Positions 42,516 through 51,636 are shown, counted from the stretch's first letter. The stretch is 64,000 nucleotides of DNA from Modestobacter sp. Leaf380 (GCF_001424485.1 NZ_LMQC01000001.1:687755-751754), one strand, 5' to 3'. Translations and numbers: made by a program. Notes: generated by a model not told the origin, from the letters alone.

Positions 42516-45185
42516 CTACACGCCGATGGTCGTGTCCTGCCGCCCGGCCAGCAGCATCGCGTGGGCGGCCTGGACCCCGAGCGGGCGGGCCAGCAGGTAG
42601 CCCTGCGCCAGGTCGCAGGAGTCGGCCTGCAGACGGGCCAGCTGGGCGGGGTCCTCCACGCCCTCGGCGACGACGGTGAGACCGAAGGCGTGCGCGGACT
42701 GGATCATCAGCGCGACCAGGGTGCGGTGCGAGGGCTCGTCGCTGGCGATGAAGCTGCGGTCGATCTTCACCGTGTCCACCGGCATGTGCCGCAGCTGCCC
42801 GATCGAGGTGTAGCCGGTGCCGAAGTCGTCGATCGCGATGCCGACGCCCAGGTCCCGCAGGGCGGCCAGGTGGGCGTACGCCGCCGGGTCGTCCACCAGC
42901 ACGGTCTCGGTGATCTCCACGACCAGCAGCCCGGCCGGCAGGCCCGAGGCGGTGAGCGCGTCGACCACGTCGGTCACCACCCGGGAGTCCGACAGGTGCC
43001 GCCCGGAGATGTTGACCGCCACGGTGGGCTCCCCCGGCCGGACCGGGCCCGTGCCGGTGCGCCACTCGGCGAGCTGGCGGGTGGCCTCGTGCAGCACCCA
43101 CCGGTCCAGCTGGCAGATCAGCCGGGAGGCCTCCGCGGCGGCGATGAAGGCATCGGGCTGGACGACACCGTGGCCGGGACGGTCCCACCGGATGAGCGCC
43201 TCGTAGCCGATCAGCGCACCGGAGACCACGTCGCAGACGGGCTGGTAGTCCAGCCGCATCTCCCCCGCGGCCAACCCGGCGGCGATGGCCGCCTGCAGCT
43301 CGGCACGCTCGACCAGCTGGGCCCGCAGCGCCTCGTCGAAGAGCTCGGCGCGGCCCCGGCCGTGGGCCTTGGCCCGGTAGACGGCGGCGTCGGCCTGGGC
43401 GAGCAGCGCGTCGCCGTCGGTCCCGGCGTCCCGGCTCACGGCGACACCGATGCTGGCGCCGACCGCCATCGTCGCCCCGCCCACGGTGATCGGTGCGGAG
43501 ACCGCCTCGATCAGCCGGGCGGACAGTTCCAGCAGGGCCTCCTCGCCGTCCACGGGCTCGAGCAGGACGACGAACTCGTCGCCCCCGAGGCGGCAGACGA
43601 CGTCCCCGGAGCGGACGCCGTCGTGCAGCCGGCCGGCGACCGTGCGCAGGACGTGGTCGCCCGCCGCGTGGCCGAAGCCGTCGTTGACCGCCTTGAACCC
43701 GTCGAGGTCGACGAACAGCAGGCCGATGGCGGCGCCCGAGCGCTGGGCCCGGTGCAGGGCGGAGGTGAGCAGCCGGCGGGCCTGGGCGCGGTTGGGCAGC
43801 TCGGTCAGCGGGTCGTGCGCGGCCTGGTGGGCCAGCGCGGACTGCAGCTCCTCCCGCTCCCGGACCGAGGTGACGATCTGCTGGACCGAGGCGTGCACGA
43901 CCTCGCCGAGCGGGCCGGGCAGCGGCTCGGCCAGCAGCGCGTGGTCCAGGTCGCCGGCGGCGACGGCCCCGGCCTGGTCCTGGATGCGCCGCAGGCTGGC
44001 GACGCTGGCCTGCAGGGCCGCCGACACGGTCCGCACCTCGCGGGGCCCGGACACCTCGACGTCGACGAGCGAGCCGCGGCTGACCTCCTGGGCGCGGTCG
44101 GCCAGGCGGCCCAGCGACCGGGAGACCGAGCGGCCCACCCAGACCACGGCACCGGCCGAGACGGCCAGCAGGGCCGCACCGACCTGCAGCGTGGTGTCGC
44201 GGGCCCGGTCGGCCGCGGCCCGGTCGGCGCCGGCGGCGTCCACCGCGGTGCCGACGGCGGTGTCCAGCAGCGCGCCGAAGGCCACCGACCGCTCCGCGTT
44301 CTGGGTGACCAGGGTGAGCATCTGCAGCGCCACGAGCGGGGTGGCCCCCGGGAGCAGCTGGCTCTCCAAGGCGTCGTCGATGCCACGGACGGCGGTCAGC
44401 GCCGCGGTGTCCGCCCAGGCGGCGGCCAGGTCGGGGTCGGTGAGGTCGGCGAGGGCCTGGGCCGCCGAGCGGTAGTCCGCGCGGGCGGTGATCCAGGTGT
44501 CCTCACCGACCTGCTCGTCCAGATCGGTCATGGTGCTCAGGAAGAGGGGGATCTCCCGGCTGGCGGCCTGGGAGGCGCGGGCGACCAGGGCCACGTCGGC
44601 GACGGCGGCACGGGTGTCGGCGGAGACGTCCTGCCGGCCGGCACCGGCGCCGGCGTCCTGCTGGTCGGCGCCGAGCTGGTCGGACAGCCGCAGGTAGCCC
44701 TCGTAGGTGGCCAGCACGTCGGCGAACACGACGGTGCCGGCGGCGCCGGGCGCACGCAGGGCCTCGAGGGCCGCTGCGGCCTGGCGGGCGGGTCCGGCCG
44801 CCGGCGAGTCCGCGGCGACGGCGTCGAGCGCGTCGTCGGTGGCCTGGCGGGTGGTCTCGACCGCGGCCTGGGCCTGCTGGCCGGCCATCGCGGCGAAGGC
44901 CGGCGTGAGGCCCAGTTCGGCCAGCGTCTCGGGGCTGGCCAGCACCGCGGTGGTCAGGACCGGGATGACCTCCTGCTCGATGCTGCTGCGGACCGTGTCC
45001 AGCAGGGCGACGGCGCGCACGGACTCCTCGGCCGCCGCGGCGGACCGGGAGTCGTGCACCGCGCCGGCCACCAGCACCCAGCCGAGGGCGAGCAGACCGA
45101 GCACGGGCACCAGGACGAGAGCGGTCAGGTGGACCGCCAGCGGGACCCCGCGGCGGGCCGCGGGCCGGGGCAGGGGCGAGCGCAT
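42516..45185 (-). CDS. Membrane GGDEF-EAL cyclic-di-GMP protein
   Basis: An 889-residue signalling protein that may both make and break cyclic-di-GMP. It has a membrane span at about 18-40, a large extracytoplasmic helical sensor part, a second span near 330-350 and a HAMP-like linker. The GGDEF domain has an intact GGDEF and an RxxD inhibitory site (RSGD) five residues before it. The EAL domain keeps EALIRW, DDFGTGYTSIGQL, KIDRSFI and VAEGVED, so both active sites look competent. No partner genes are near. Whether synthesis or hydrolysis dominates cannot be told. Confidence 0.93.
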   Translation of the reverse strand: MRSPLPRPAARRGVPLAVHLTALVLVPVLGLLALGWVLVAGAVHDSRSAAAAEESVRAVALLDTVRSSIEQEVIPVLTTAVLASPETLAELGLTPAFAAMAGQQAQAAVETTRQATDDALDAVAADSPAAGPARQAAAALEALRAPGAAGTVVFADVLATYEGYLRLSDQLGADQQDAGAGAGRQDVSADTRAAVADVALVARASQAASREIPLFLSTMTDLDEQVGEDTWITARADYRSAAQALADLTDPDLAAAWADTAALTAVRGIDDALESQLLPGATPLVALQMLTLVTQNAERSVAFGALLDTAVGTAVDAAGADRAAADRARDTTLQVGAALLAVSAGAVVWVGRSVSRSLGRLADRAQEVSRGSLVDVEVSGPREVRTVSAALQASVASLRRIQDQAGAVAAGDLDHALLAEPLPGPLGEVVHASVQQIVTSVREREELQSALAHQAAHDPLTELPNRAQARRLLTSALHRAQRSGAAIGLLFVDLDGFKAVNDGFGHAAGDHVLRTVAGRLHDGVRSGDVVCRLGGDEFVVLLEPVDGEEALLELSARLIEAVSAPITVGGATMAVGASIGVAVSRDAGTDGDALLAQADAAVYRAKAHGRGRAELFDEALRAQLVERAELQAAIAAGLAAGEMRLDYQPVCDVVSGALIGYEALIRWDRPGHGVVQPDAFIAAAEASRLICQLDRWVLHEATRQLAEWRTGTGPVRPGEPTVAVNISGRHLSDSRVVTDVVDALTASGLPAGLLVVEITETVLVDDPAAYAHLAALRDLGVGIAIDDFGTGYTSIGQLRHMPVDTVKIDRSFIASDEPSHRTLVALMIQSAHAFGLTVVAEGVEDPAQLARLQADSCDLAQGYLLARPLGVQAAHAMLLAGRQDTTIGV

Positions 45186-45300
45186 GTCCGGTACTTCGGG
45201 CCCAGCGGGTCCGTAATTGAGCGGTGGCCGGACGAGACCCCCCGGTGGTGTCAGTCCCGGAGTCGTTCCGGTTCTGCTGACGGGCGCGACACCCGCGCGG

Positions 45301-45373
45301 TGGGCCCCGTGGGGATCGAACCCACAACCCGCGGATTAAAAGTCCGCTGCTCTGCCAGTTGAGCTAGAGGCCC
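45301..45373 (-). tRNA. tRNA-Lys (anticodon TTT)
   Basis: The reverse strand folds as a cloverleaf. Acceptor GGGCCTC pairs with GGGGCCC, D-arm AGCTCAACTGGCAGAGC, anticodon stem GCGGA/TCCGC enclosing CTTTTAA, and T-arm GTGGG-TTCGATC-CCCAC. The discriminator is A and CCA is not encoded. It stands alone between the GGDEF-EAL and glycosyltransferase genes. Confidence 0.97.
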
Positions 45374-45506
45374 TGCGGGGACGAGTCTCCCAGACCCCGG
45401 CGACGTCACCCAGCGTCGTCACCCCGGGGCTGGGTCACCCGGTCGGGGGCAGGCACCGCCCGGTCAGGGGATGCCGTCGTCACGCTGCGCTGCCTACGGT
45501 CGCTGA

Positions 45507-45521
45507 GTCACCTGCGGTGAC
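45507..45521. promoter_or_regulatory. GTCACC-TGC-GGTGAC dyad upstream of the glycosyltransferase gene
   Basis: A 6-bp inverted repeat 33 bases before the GTG at 45555. GTCACC also recurs at several places between it and the tRNA. A possible operator, with weak support. Confidence 0.35.
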
Positions 45522-45554
45522 GCCCACCGACGCCGTCCGGACGGAGCACCACCT

Positions 45555-46433
45555 GTGTCCAGCGAGGACCTCGACGTCCCCCGACGGCCGACGACGACCG
45601 GCTCGGTGCTGCCCGCGGCCCCGGCGCTCGGCGCGGCGCGGCGGCTCGGGGGCGCGCGTCTGGCCGTCACCCGGCTCCTGCACGGGGTGCGGCACCGTCC
45701 GGCCCAGCGCCCCACCGCCCGACTGCTGGTGCTCGTCCCGGCCCACGACGACGAGGCCACCGTCGGGCGCACGCTGTCGGCGCTGCTGACCCAGAGCCGG
45801 GTGCCCGACCGGGTGGTGCTGCTCGCCGACCGCTGCACCGACCGCACGGAGGAGATCGCCCGCCGCCACCACGGGGTCACCGTCATGCGGGTCGTGGAGA
45901 ACACCGGCGGCACCGCCGGCGCCCTGGACCAGGGCTGGCGTCGCTGGCAGGCCGGCCACGACCTGGTCGCCGTCGTCTCGGCCGACACCGTGCTCGCCCC
46001 GGACTGCCTGCAGCAGCTGGAGACCGAGCTGACCCGCACCGTCCGGCCCGGCGCCGTCGTCGCCCGCTACGCCGTGGACCTGCGGTTGGGCACCACGACG
46101 GCGGCCCGCCTGCTCCTGCGCGCCCGGCGGGGCGGCCCCGCTGCCTTCGCCGCGGCCGCCCTCGACCAGGACGACGTCACCCGCGTGCTGGGCGGCCAGA
46201 CCGCCCTCTTCGACGCCGACGCCCTCCGCCGGGTCGCCGCGAGCCGCGCGACCCGCGGCCCGTGGGACCCGGGGGCCGTACACGCCGGCGCGGCACTGGT
46301 CCGCGCGCTGCGCGGGCTGGGCCGGGAGACCGTCGTCTCCACCGCGGCCCGGGCGCACGCCGGACCGGTCCTCACCGTGCAGCGCCTCCGGGACCGCTCG
46401 CGAGCCACGGCCGCCGCGCCCCAGCACCCCTGA
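45555..46433 (+). CDS. Glycosyltransferase family 2, short form
   Basis: A 292-residue protein with a GT-A core beginning at LLVLVPAHDDEATVGRTLSALL, then LLADRCTDRTEEIARRH and the metal-site region VVSADTVLAPDCL. It lacks the C-terminal membrane helices seen in many actinobacterial GT2 enzymes, and the second half is Ala/Arg-rich, so it may be soluble or degenerate. GGAG lies 8 bases before the GTG. It is monocistronic with its own terminator. The acceptor is unknown; a cell-wall or exopolysaccharide role is a guess. Confidence 0.78.
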   Translation: MSSEDLDVPRRPTTTGSVLPAAPALGAARRLGGARLAVTRLLHGVRHRPAQRPTARLLVLVPAHDDEATVGRTLSALLTQSRVPDRVVLLADRCTDRTEEIARRHHGVTVMRVVENTGGTAGALDQGWRRWQAGHDLVAVVSADTVLAPDCLQQLETELTRTVRPGAVVARYAVDLRLGTTTAARLLLRARRGGPAAFAAAALDQDDVTRVLGGQTALFDADALRRVAASRATRGPWDPGAVHAGAALVRALRGLGRETVVSTAARAHAGPVLTVQRLRDRSRATAAAPQHP

Positions 46434-46437
46434 CCCC

Positions 46438-46465
46438 GGGCTCCCGGTCCCCCCACCGGGAGCCC
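46438..46465 (+). terminator. Terminator after the glycosyltransferase gene
   Basis: GGGCTCCCGGT (46438-46448) pairs perfectly with ACCGGGAGCCC (46455-46465) around six C. It is immediately downstream of the stop. Confidence 0.85.
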
Positions 46466-46592
46466 CTCCCCGCCCGCCCGCACCCGCCTCCCCCGCGTGG
46501 TGCGGGCGGGACGCACCCGGCCCCGGCCGGTCCTCCCCCGGGACCGCGTCCGGGGCCGGGCCCGTCTCGTGCCCCGACCGGAGACCGAGGAC

Positions 46593-47444
46593 TCAGCAGA
46601 CCCGGTCGACCAGGGCCTGCAGCCCGTCCCGCTGCGCATCGTCCAGCGGCAGGTCGAGCACGGTGTCCTCGCCGTCCACCCGCACCGTCAGCGGGAAGAC
46701 GAACGGCTTCTTCGTCTCGGCCAGCACGTGCGGCTCGCAGGACACCAGCTCCACCGTCAGCGGCAGCACCAGCTCGTCCCGACCCGCCCGCAGCGTCGCC
46801 GGCAGGCCGTCGTCCACGGTCGGAGCCAGCAGCACGCTGCGCCCCAGGGCCCGCACCTCGACGTCGACGTCCGGGCTGCCGGCGACCCGGGTCAGCACCA
46901 GGGACGCCGTCACCTCCTCCCCCGAGCCGACGGGCCCCTCGACGGCCACGTCGACCAGGGTCAGCAGCTGCTGCACCCGGCACCCCTGCTCGTGCACCCG
47001 GTCCAGCACGTCCCCGGCCAACGGCACCAGCACCGTCTCCACCGGCCCCCCGGCACGGCTGAGCACCACCTCCGCGGCCACCGGCGCGACCGGGGCCGCG
47101 CAGTCCACCGCCCCGAAGGGCACCGGCAGGTCGATCGTCAGCCCCGGCCGGTAGACAGCGGTCTGCTGGGTCAGCGGCTGGGCGGCGAAACCGGGGGAAC
47201 GCAGCGCCACCGCGGTGACCGTGAACGGCTCGTCCCCGGTGTCGGTCAACCGCACCTGCACCTGCCCGCCGAGCGCCTCGTCGGTGCGGGACCGCACGAC
47301 CTCGCCCTCGACCCCCGGCACCGGGGGCAGCGTCGGCACGGCGGTCGCGCTCGCCGGCGCGGCCGGACCCTCGCCCGCCCCGCACCCGGCCAGTGCCAGC
47401 ACGCCCGCCAGCGCCACCGTGACCAGCACCGCGACGCCCCGCAC
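46593..47444 (-). CDS. Secreted lipoprotein, function unknown
   Basis: A 283-residue lipoprotein. From GTG 47444 it starts with a signal peptide (VRGVAVLVTVALAGVLALAGC) whose lipobox LAGC places the lipidated Cys at residue 21. The mature part is beta-rich with four or five further Cys, including one at the very C-terminus. The frame is open upstream but reads as Arg/Gly nonsense. I do not recognise the family. It lies 32 bases after the DUF2231-Rieske gene on the same strand and may be co-transcribed with it. Confidence 0.72.
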   Translation of the reverse strand: MRGVAVLVTVALAGVLALAGCGAGEGPAAPASATAVPTLPPVPGVEGEVVRSRTDEALGGQVQVRLTDTGDEPFTVTAVALRSPGFAAQPLTQQTAVYRPGLTIDLPVPFGAVDCAAPVAPVAAEVVLSRAGGPVETVLVPLAGDVLDRVHEQGCRVQQLLTLVDVAVEGPVGSGEEVTASLVLTRVAGSPDVDVEVRALGRSVLLAPTVDDGLPATLRAGRDELVLPLTVELVSCEPHVLAETKKPFVFPLTVRVDGEDTVLDLPLDDAQRDGLQALVDRVC

Positions 47445-47476
47445 GCCGCGCAGCCTAGGTCCGCGGCGGCCCGCGG

Positions 47477-48367
47477 TCAGCCCTCCTCGGTGTGCCGCCC
47501 CGCCAGCTTCGCCAGCACCCGGCCACCCTCGTACCGGACGTCGAGCTTCTCCTGCGGCACGGCGGCCGGCCCGCGCCGCGGCTCCCCGGCGTCCAGGTCG
47601 AAGGCGGAGTCGTGCCACGGGCAGACCAGGCAGTCCCGGCCGGCCACCTGCTCGACCCGGCCCTCGGCCAGCGGCCCGCCCAGGTGCGCGCAGGCCCCGA
47701 CGAAGACGTCGACCCGGGAGCCCCGGCGCACGACCGCCAGCGGCACGGGGGCGCCCTGCCCTTCACCGGTCCGCAGCGCCGGGCGCCCCTCGGGCAGGTC
47801 GTCCAGCGGCCCCAGGTCGATCCAGTCGTGGGTGAGCTGGCGGGCAGAGGTGACGGCGTGCGAGGCGCCGGAGGACTGCGCGTAGCTCATGTGCCCGCCC
47901 ACCGCGGCCGAGCCCGAGGCCAGCGCGAGACCGGCGTAGGACAGCACCCGCCCCGCGGTGCCGGCACCGCGCCGGCGGGCGACCAGCGAGCCGACGTAGA
48001 GCCCGAGCGCCGCGGTGTTGAGGACGGCGTGCAGCGCACCGACCCGGCGGACGCCCACCTCCTGCTCGGACCAGTCGGCGGCCCCGGCCAGCGCGGTCGG
48101 CACGGCCGCCGCGACCCCGGTCCCGATGAGCACGGTCGCGGCCGGGCGCAACGGGGGCACCAGGTCCAGCAGACCCGCGGACACCCAGCTGCCGACCGGG
48201 ACCTGGGCGAGGACGGGGTGCAGCGGGTGGCCGAGCCACGTGCCGTGCAGGGCGTCCTTCAGCCCCTGGGGGCGCAGCAACCGGTCGACGGCGGTCCGGG
48301 CGGGCTCCACCGCCTTGTCCAGCGAGGTGACGTCGGCGAGGCGGTCCAGGATCCCGAGCAGGCTCAT
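47477..48367 (-). CDS. DUF2231 membrane domain fused to a Rieske 2Fe-2S domain
   Basis: A 296-residue two-domain protein. Residues 1-165 hold a DUF2231-type membrane part with WLGHPLHPVLAQVPVGSWVSA and about four spans. Residues 190-290 are a Rieske domain with ligands in CAHLGG and CPWHDS. This fusion is recurrent in actinobacteria and is probably a membrane-tethered electron carrier, with its partner unknown. The lipoprotein gene follows. ATG 48367 opens the gene. Confidence 0.88.
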   Translation of the reverse strand: MSLLGILDRLADVTSLDKAVEPARTAVDRLLRPQGLKDALHGTWLGHPLHPVLAQVPVGSWVSAGLLDLVPPLRPAATVLIGTGVAAAVPTALAGAADWSEQEVGVRRVGALHAVLNTAALGLYVGSLVARRRGAGTAGRVLSYAGLALASGSAAVGGHMSYAQSSGASHAVTSARQLTHDWIDLGPLDDLPEGRPALRTGEGQGAPVPLAVVRRGSRVDVFVGACAHLGGPLAEGRVEQVAGRDCLVCPWHDSAFDLDAGEPRRGPAAVPQEKLDVRYEGGRVLAKLAGRHTEEG

Positions 48368-48456
48368 GGCGGCGGACTACCCAGCGCCGCCGTCCCGGAA
48401 CGCCTCGATCCGAGACCGATCACGACCCTCCGAGAGTGCCCGACCGGGATCCGCCC

Positions 48457-50454
48457 TCAGACAGCCGCGTCCGCGGCCCGCTGGGGCAGGTCGAAACGGG
48501 AGACCAGCCCGCGCAGCTCCTCGGTGATCGCGCTGAGCGCGGCGGCAGTCTCCCGGGTCTGGTCGGTCGAGGCTGCGGTCGACCGGGTCGCAACAGTCAC
48601 CGTGCGGACGTCGCCGCTGACGCCCTCGGTGCCCACCGCGGCCTCGGTGACGTTGCGGCTCATCTCCGCCGTCGTCGCGCTCTGCTCCTCCACCGCAGAG
48701 GCGATGGTGTGCTGGTGGTCGTTGACCTGCTCGACGATCGAGGTGATCTCCGCGATCGAGGCCGCAGCTCCGGCGGTGTCGGCCTGGATGGCCTCGACCC
48801 GGCGGGTGATGTCCTCGGTGGCCCGCTGCGTCTCCTGGGCGAGCTCCTTGACCTCGTTCGCCACGACCGCGAAGCCCTTACCGGCCTCCCCGGCCCGCGC
48901 TGCCTCGATGGTCGCGTTCAACGCCAGCAGGTTGGTCTGCTCGGCGATCGAGGTGACGGCCCTGACCACGTCCCCGATCTGCCGGGAGGACTCGCCGAGC
49001 CGGGCGACCTGCGCGGTCGTCTCCCTCGCCACGCGGACTGCGGTGGCACCCACGCGGGCTGCCTCGGAGGTGGAGTGGGCGATCTCACGGATGGAGGCGC
49101 CCATCTGCTCGGCGCCTGCCGCGACGGTGCGCACGTTGTCGCTCACCAGCTCGGTGGCTGCCTGCGCGGCGCCCGCCACCTCGGTGCCGTGGGCGGCGTC
49201 CCGGGCGACGTCGTCGGCGAGGCCACGCAGTTGGTCCGAGGCGGTGGACAAGTCGGTGGTCCGGTCGCGCAGGCCGCCCAGCGCGCCCCCCACGTTCTCC
49301 AACGACCGGTTGAGGGAGACGGCCAGTGTCCGCAGCTCGTCGGTGCCGGTCTCAGGCAGCCGCGGGCGCAGGTCACCGTCGGCGACCTGTTCCAGGACAG
49401 CGACCGCGCGGTCCAGCGGACGGGTCAGAGCGCGGGCCACGAGCAGGGCCACCACGGCGACCCCGGCAGCGACCAGCACGGCCACGAGGAGCACCGCCCG
49501 CAGCAGGGCAGACGCCGGCGCCACCGCATCGGCGAGCTCCTGACTGAGCACCACGCCCCACCCGTAGCCGGCGAAGCCGAGGGCACCCTGTGAGGCCGAC
49601 CAGCCGCGCACCTCCTCGGTGTCCCCGCCGGTGCCATCGGTGAGCTCGTCGGTACCGAACCCGGACCCGCCGCCGACCACCGAGGCGGCGGCTGGCGAAC
49701 CGGCCGCGGCCAGGTCGAGGGCCTCGGCAGCACCAGGTCCGGCCAGCACGACGCCGTCCGAGCGCAGCAGCTGGGCGGTGACGTCCAGCCCGCGGGCGGC
49801 CAGCCCGGCGACCTGCTCGCCCATGATCTGGTCGATCACCCGGGGCACCGACGCCCAGTTGACCCACAACCGCTGCGGCTGGCCGTCGGGACCGTAGACG
49901 GGGGCGGCGAAGACCAGCGTCGGGTCGTCCCGGCCGGTCGCGCCGCTGACCAGCGGGTCGATCTCGGGGTCCTGGACGTGCGTCTGTCCCGCCGGCAGCG
50001 CCAGCGCCTGGGCGAACCACGGGCGCGTGGACAGGTCGACGGCGGCGTACGCCGCCGGATCGACGGGCGCCCCGTCACCCGTGACGCTGTTGCCGGCGAC
50101 CACTCGGCCTCCCGGGTCGACGACCAGGAGCAGGTCGTAGATGATGTAGTTGCGGCTGTAGAAGTCGGCGGCCCGGGCGACAGTCGTGGGTCCGGCGGAG
50201 GCGTCGGGGTTGAAGGCGAAGGCCTGCACGTCCCCGTAGCGTTCGAAGAGGTTGCGGTCGATCTTGTCGATCGTGGAGCGGGCCTCGCTCTGCAGGAGTT
50301 CCCCGGAGTTGCGCACCCAGTCGCCCTCGCTGCGCTGCCAGGCGAAGACACCCAACCCGGCGAGGGGCACGGTGCTGCAGGCCAGGACGACGAGCACCAG
50401 CAGGGCCCGCAGCGACCGCAGCCGCAGGGCGGTGGCCAGGCGTGGAGCGGTCAT
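48457..50454 (-). CDS. Methyl-accepting chemotaxis protein
   Basis: A 665-residue transmembrane receptor: span at about 17-40, a double-Cache-like extracytoplasmic sensor (FYSRNYIIYDLLLVVDPGGRVVAGN), second span near 310-335, HAMP linker, and a cytoplasmic coiled coil with the CheA/CheW contact hairpin around NLLALNATIEAARAGEAGKGFAVVANEVKELA. The start is ATG 50454. No che genes are near, so it is an orphan in this window and would signal to a distant array. The Cache domain suggests a small organic ligand. Confidence 0.93.
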   Translation of the reverse strand: MTAPRLATALRLRSLRALLVLVVLACSTVPLAGLGVFAWQRSEGDWVRNSGELLQSEARSTIDKIDRNLFERYGDVQAFAFNPDASAGPTTVARAADFYSRNYIIYDLLLVVDPGGRVVAGNSVTGDGAPVDPAAYAAVDLSTRPWFAQALALPAGQTHVQDPEIDPLVSGATGRDDPTLVFAAPVYGPDGQPQRLWVNWASVPRVIDQIMGEQVAGLAARGLDVTAQLLRSDGVVLAGPGAAEALDLAAAGSPAAASVVGGGSGFGTDELTDGTGGDTEEVRGWSASQGALGFAGYGWGVVLSQELADAVAPASALLRAVLLVAVLVAAGVAVVALLVARALTRPLDRAVAVLEQVADGDLRPRLPETGTDELRTLAVSLNRSLENVGGALGGLRDRTTDLSTASDQLRGLADDVARDAAHGTEVAGAAQAATELVSDNVRTVAAGAEQMGASIREIAHSTSEAARVGATAVRVARETTAQVARLGESSRQIGDVVRAVTSIAEQTNLLALNATIEAARAGEAGKGFAVVANEVKELAQETQRATEDITRRVEAIQADTAGAAASIAEITSIVEQVNDHQHTIASAVEEQSATTAEMSRNVTEAAVGTEGVSGDVRTVTVATRSTAASTDQTRETAAALSAITEELRGLVSRFDLPQRAADAAV

Positions 50455-50630
50455 GGTCTGGCCTCTTCCGGTACACCGCGCCCGACTGGTCGCCGACGCT
50501 GGGACGCAGCAGACATCGGCACGGCCGCAGCACCCTCCAGGCCAACTGGCCGCTGACCTGGCCAAACGGGGACCGAAGGTGTTCCAGAACAGCCAGAGCC
50601 GCGGGCGGTCTGACGCTGCGCGGCTGGGAC

Positions 50631-50936
50631 TCAGACGCCGTCGACGGCGGCGTACCGGGTCAGCCGGGGTGCGGCGGCGAGGAGGGACCCGAGCTGCGAG
50701 GCACCGTCCGGGGTCTGGCGCCAGGCCCGGTAGGCGTCGTCGTGCTCGATGCTCTCCCAGCGCTCGAGCACCGTGACGTGGGCCGGGTCGTCGACGTCGA
50801 CGAGCACGTCGACGCCCAGGCACCCGGTGAACGCCCGGGTCGCCTCCAGGGTCGCGGTGATCAGCCGGTTCGTACCGTCGACGTCGTCGACGGCGGCAGG
50901 GGTCAGGGACAGCTCCAGCAGCGAGGTGACGGTCAT
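50631..50936 (-). CDS. Antibiotic biosynthesis monooxygenase (ABM) domain protein
   Basis: A 101-residue single ABM-fold protein (dimeric alpha-beta barrel), similar to YgiN-type quinol monooxygenases. The core reads DVLVDVDDPAHVTVLERWES, with an earlier ELSLTPAAVDDV strand. ATG 50936 is chosen because the fold starts immediately; upstream frame to 51215 is not coding-like. It is divergent from the GtrA gene and 176 bases upstream of the chemoreceptor on the same strand. The substrate is unknown. Confidence 0.82.
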   Translation of the reverse strand: MTVTSLLELSLTPAAVDDVDGTNRLITATLEATRAFTGCLGVDVLVDVDDPAHVTVLERWESIEHDDAYRAWRQTPDGASQLGSLLAAAPRLTRYAAVDGV

Positions 50937-51004
50937 GGACCCATGGTGCCGCGCGACCACGAGCCCGCCCGGTGGCGAGCGACGCCGGTTCTGTTGCAGG
51001 TGAC

Positions 51005-51017
51005 AACCGTCACGGTT
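51005..51017. promoter_or_regulatory. AACCGT-C-ACGGTT palindrome in the ABM/GtrA divergent region
   Basis: A perfect 13-base dyad, overlapped by GTGAC-AACC-GTCAC (51000-51013). It lies between two divergent starts and may be an operator shared by both. Confidence 0.5.
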
Positions 51018-51065
51018 GGTACGGGTCACACCGGGAATGCACATCCTCCGCAGGGGTTGGTCTCG

Positions 51066-51071
51066 TATACA
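51066..51071 (+). promoter_or_regulatory. Candidate -10 element (TATACA) of the GtrA gene
   Basis: TATACA stands out as AT-rich in this GC-rich window, 50 bases before the start codon. No clear -35 box is seen at the usual distance. Confidence 0.35.
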
Positions 51072-51120
51072 TGACCAGCACACCCGCGCCGACCGCACCA
51101 CCCCGCACCTGGAGAACCCC

Positions 51121-51636
51121 GTGACCTGCCCGACCCTGCGCCGCCGCCACCCCGCGGTGGACGCCGTCTCCGATGTGGCCGACCAGTCGGCCCACCGGGT
51201 CCGGGCCCTCCTCACGGCCTTGCGCGATGGCGACGCCGGCAGCGCACAGTTCGCCCGCTTCGTCGTCGTCGGTGGTCTGTCCAGCGCGCTCTACGCGGTG
51301 CTCTTCATCGCCTTCGACTCGATGGGCGACCAGCCGGCCAACCTCGTCGGGGCGGTCGGCTCCACCCTGCTGGCCAACGAGCTGCACCGTCGGCTCACCT
51401 TCCACGCCGACGGCCGGGTCTCCTGGTTCACCGCGCAGTGGGAGGGCGGTGGTCTCGCCGTCGTCGGCCTGGTGGCCACCTCGCTGGCCCTCGCCGGTGC
51501 ACACCAGCTGCTCGGCGACACCTCCTGGCAGGTCAACGTGCTGCTCATCGGTGGTGTCACCGGCCTGATCGGACTGGTCCGCTTCGTGGCCCTGCGGGCC
51601 TGGGTGTTCACCGGCCGTTCGCTCCAGCGCGGGTAG
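51121..51636 (+). CDS. GtrA-like membrane protein
   Basis: A 171-residue protein with four membrane spans in the GtrA arrangement (FARFVVVGGLSSALYAVLFIAF and a late GLIGLVRFVALRAWVF). GtrA proteins are thought to move or present polyprenyl-linked sugars for envelope glycosylation. GGAG six bases upstream supports GTG 51121. The first 45 residues are cytoplasmic and charged. It lies 64 bases ahead of the WrbA-type gene. Confidence 0.85.
   Translation: MTCPTLRRRHPAVDAVSDVADQSAHRVRALLTALRDGDAGSAQFARFVVVGGLSSALYAVLFIAFDSMGDQPANLVGAVGSTLLANELHRRLTFHADGRVSWFTAQWEGGGLAVVGLVATSLALAGAHQLLGDTSWQVNVLLIGGVTGLIGLVRFVALRAWVFTGRSLQRG

Noticed and set aside
42561-45362. Long + strand frame opposite the GGDEF-EAL gene and through the tRNA-Lys
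   Set aside because: Composition is antisense-like and it would read through a tRNA gene.
46434-46592. A gene in the space after the glycosyltransferase
   Set aside because: After the terminator only C-rich and G-rich filler is seen on both strands.
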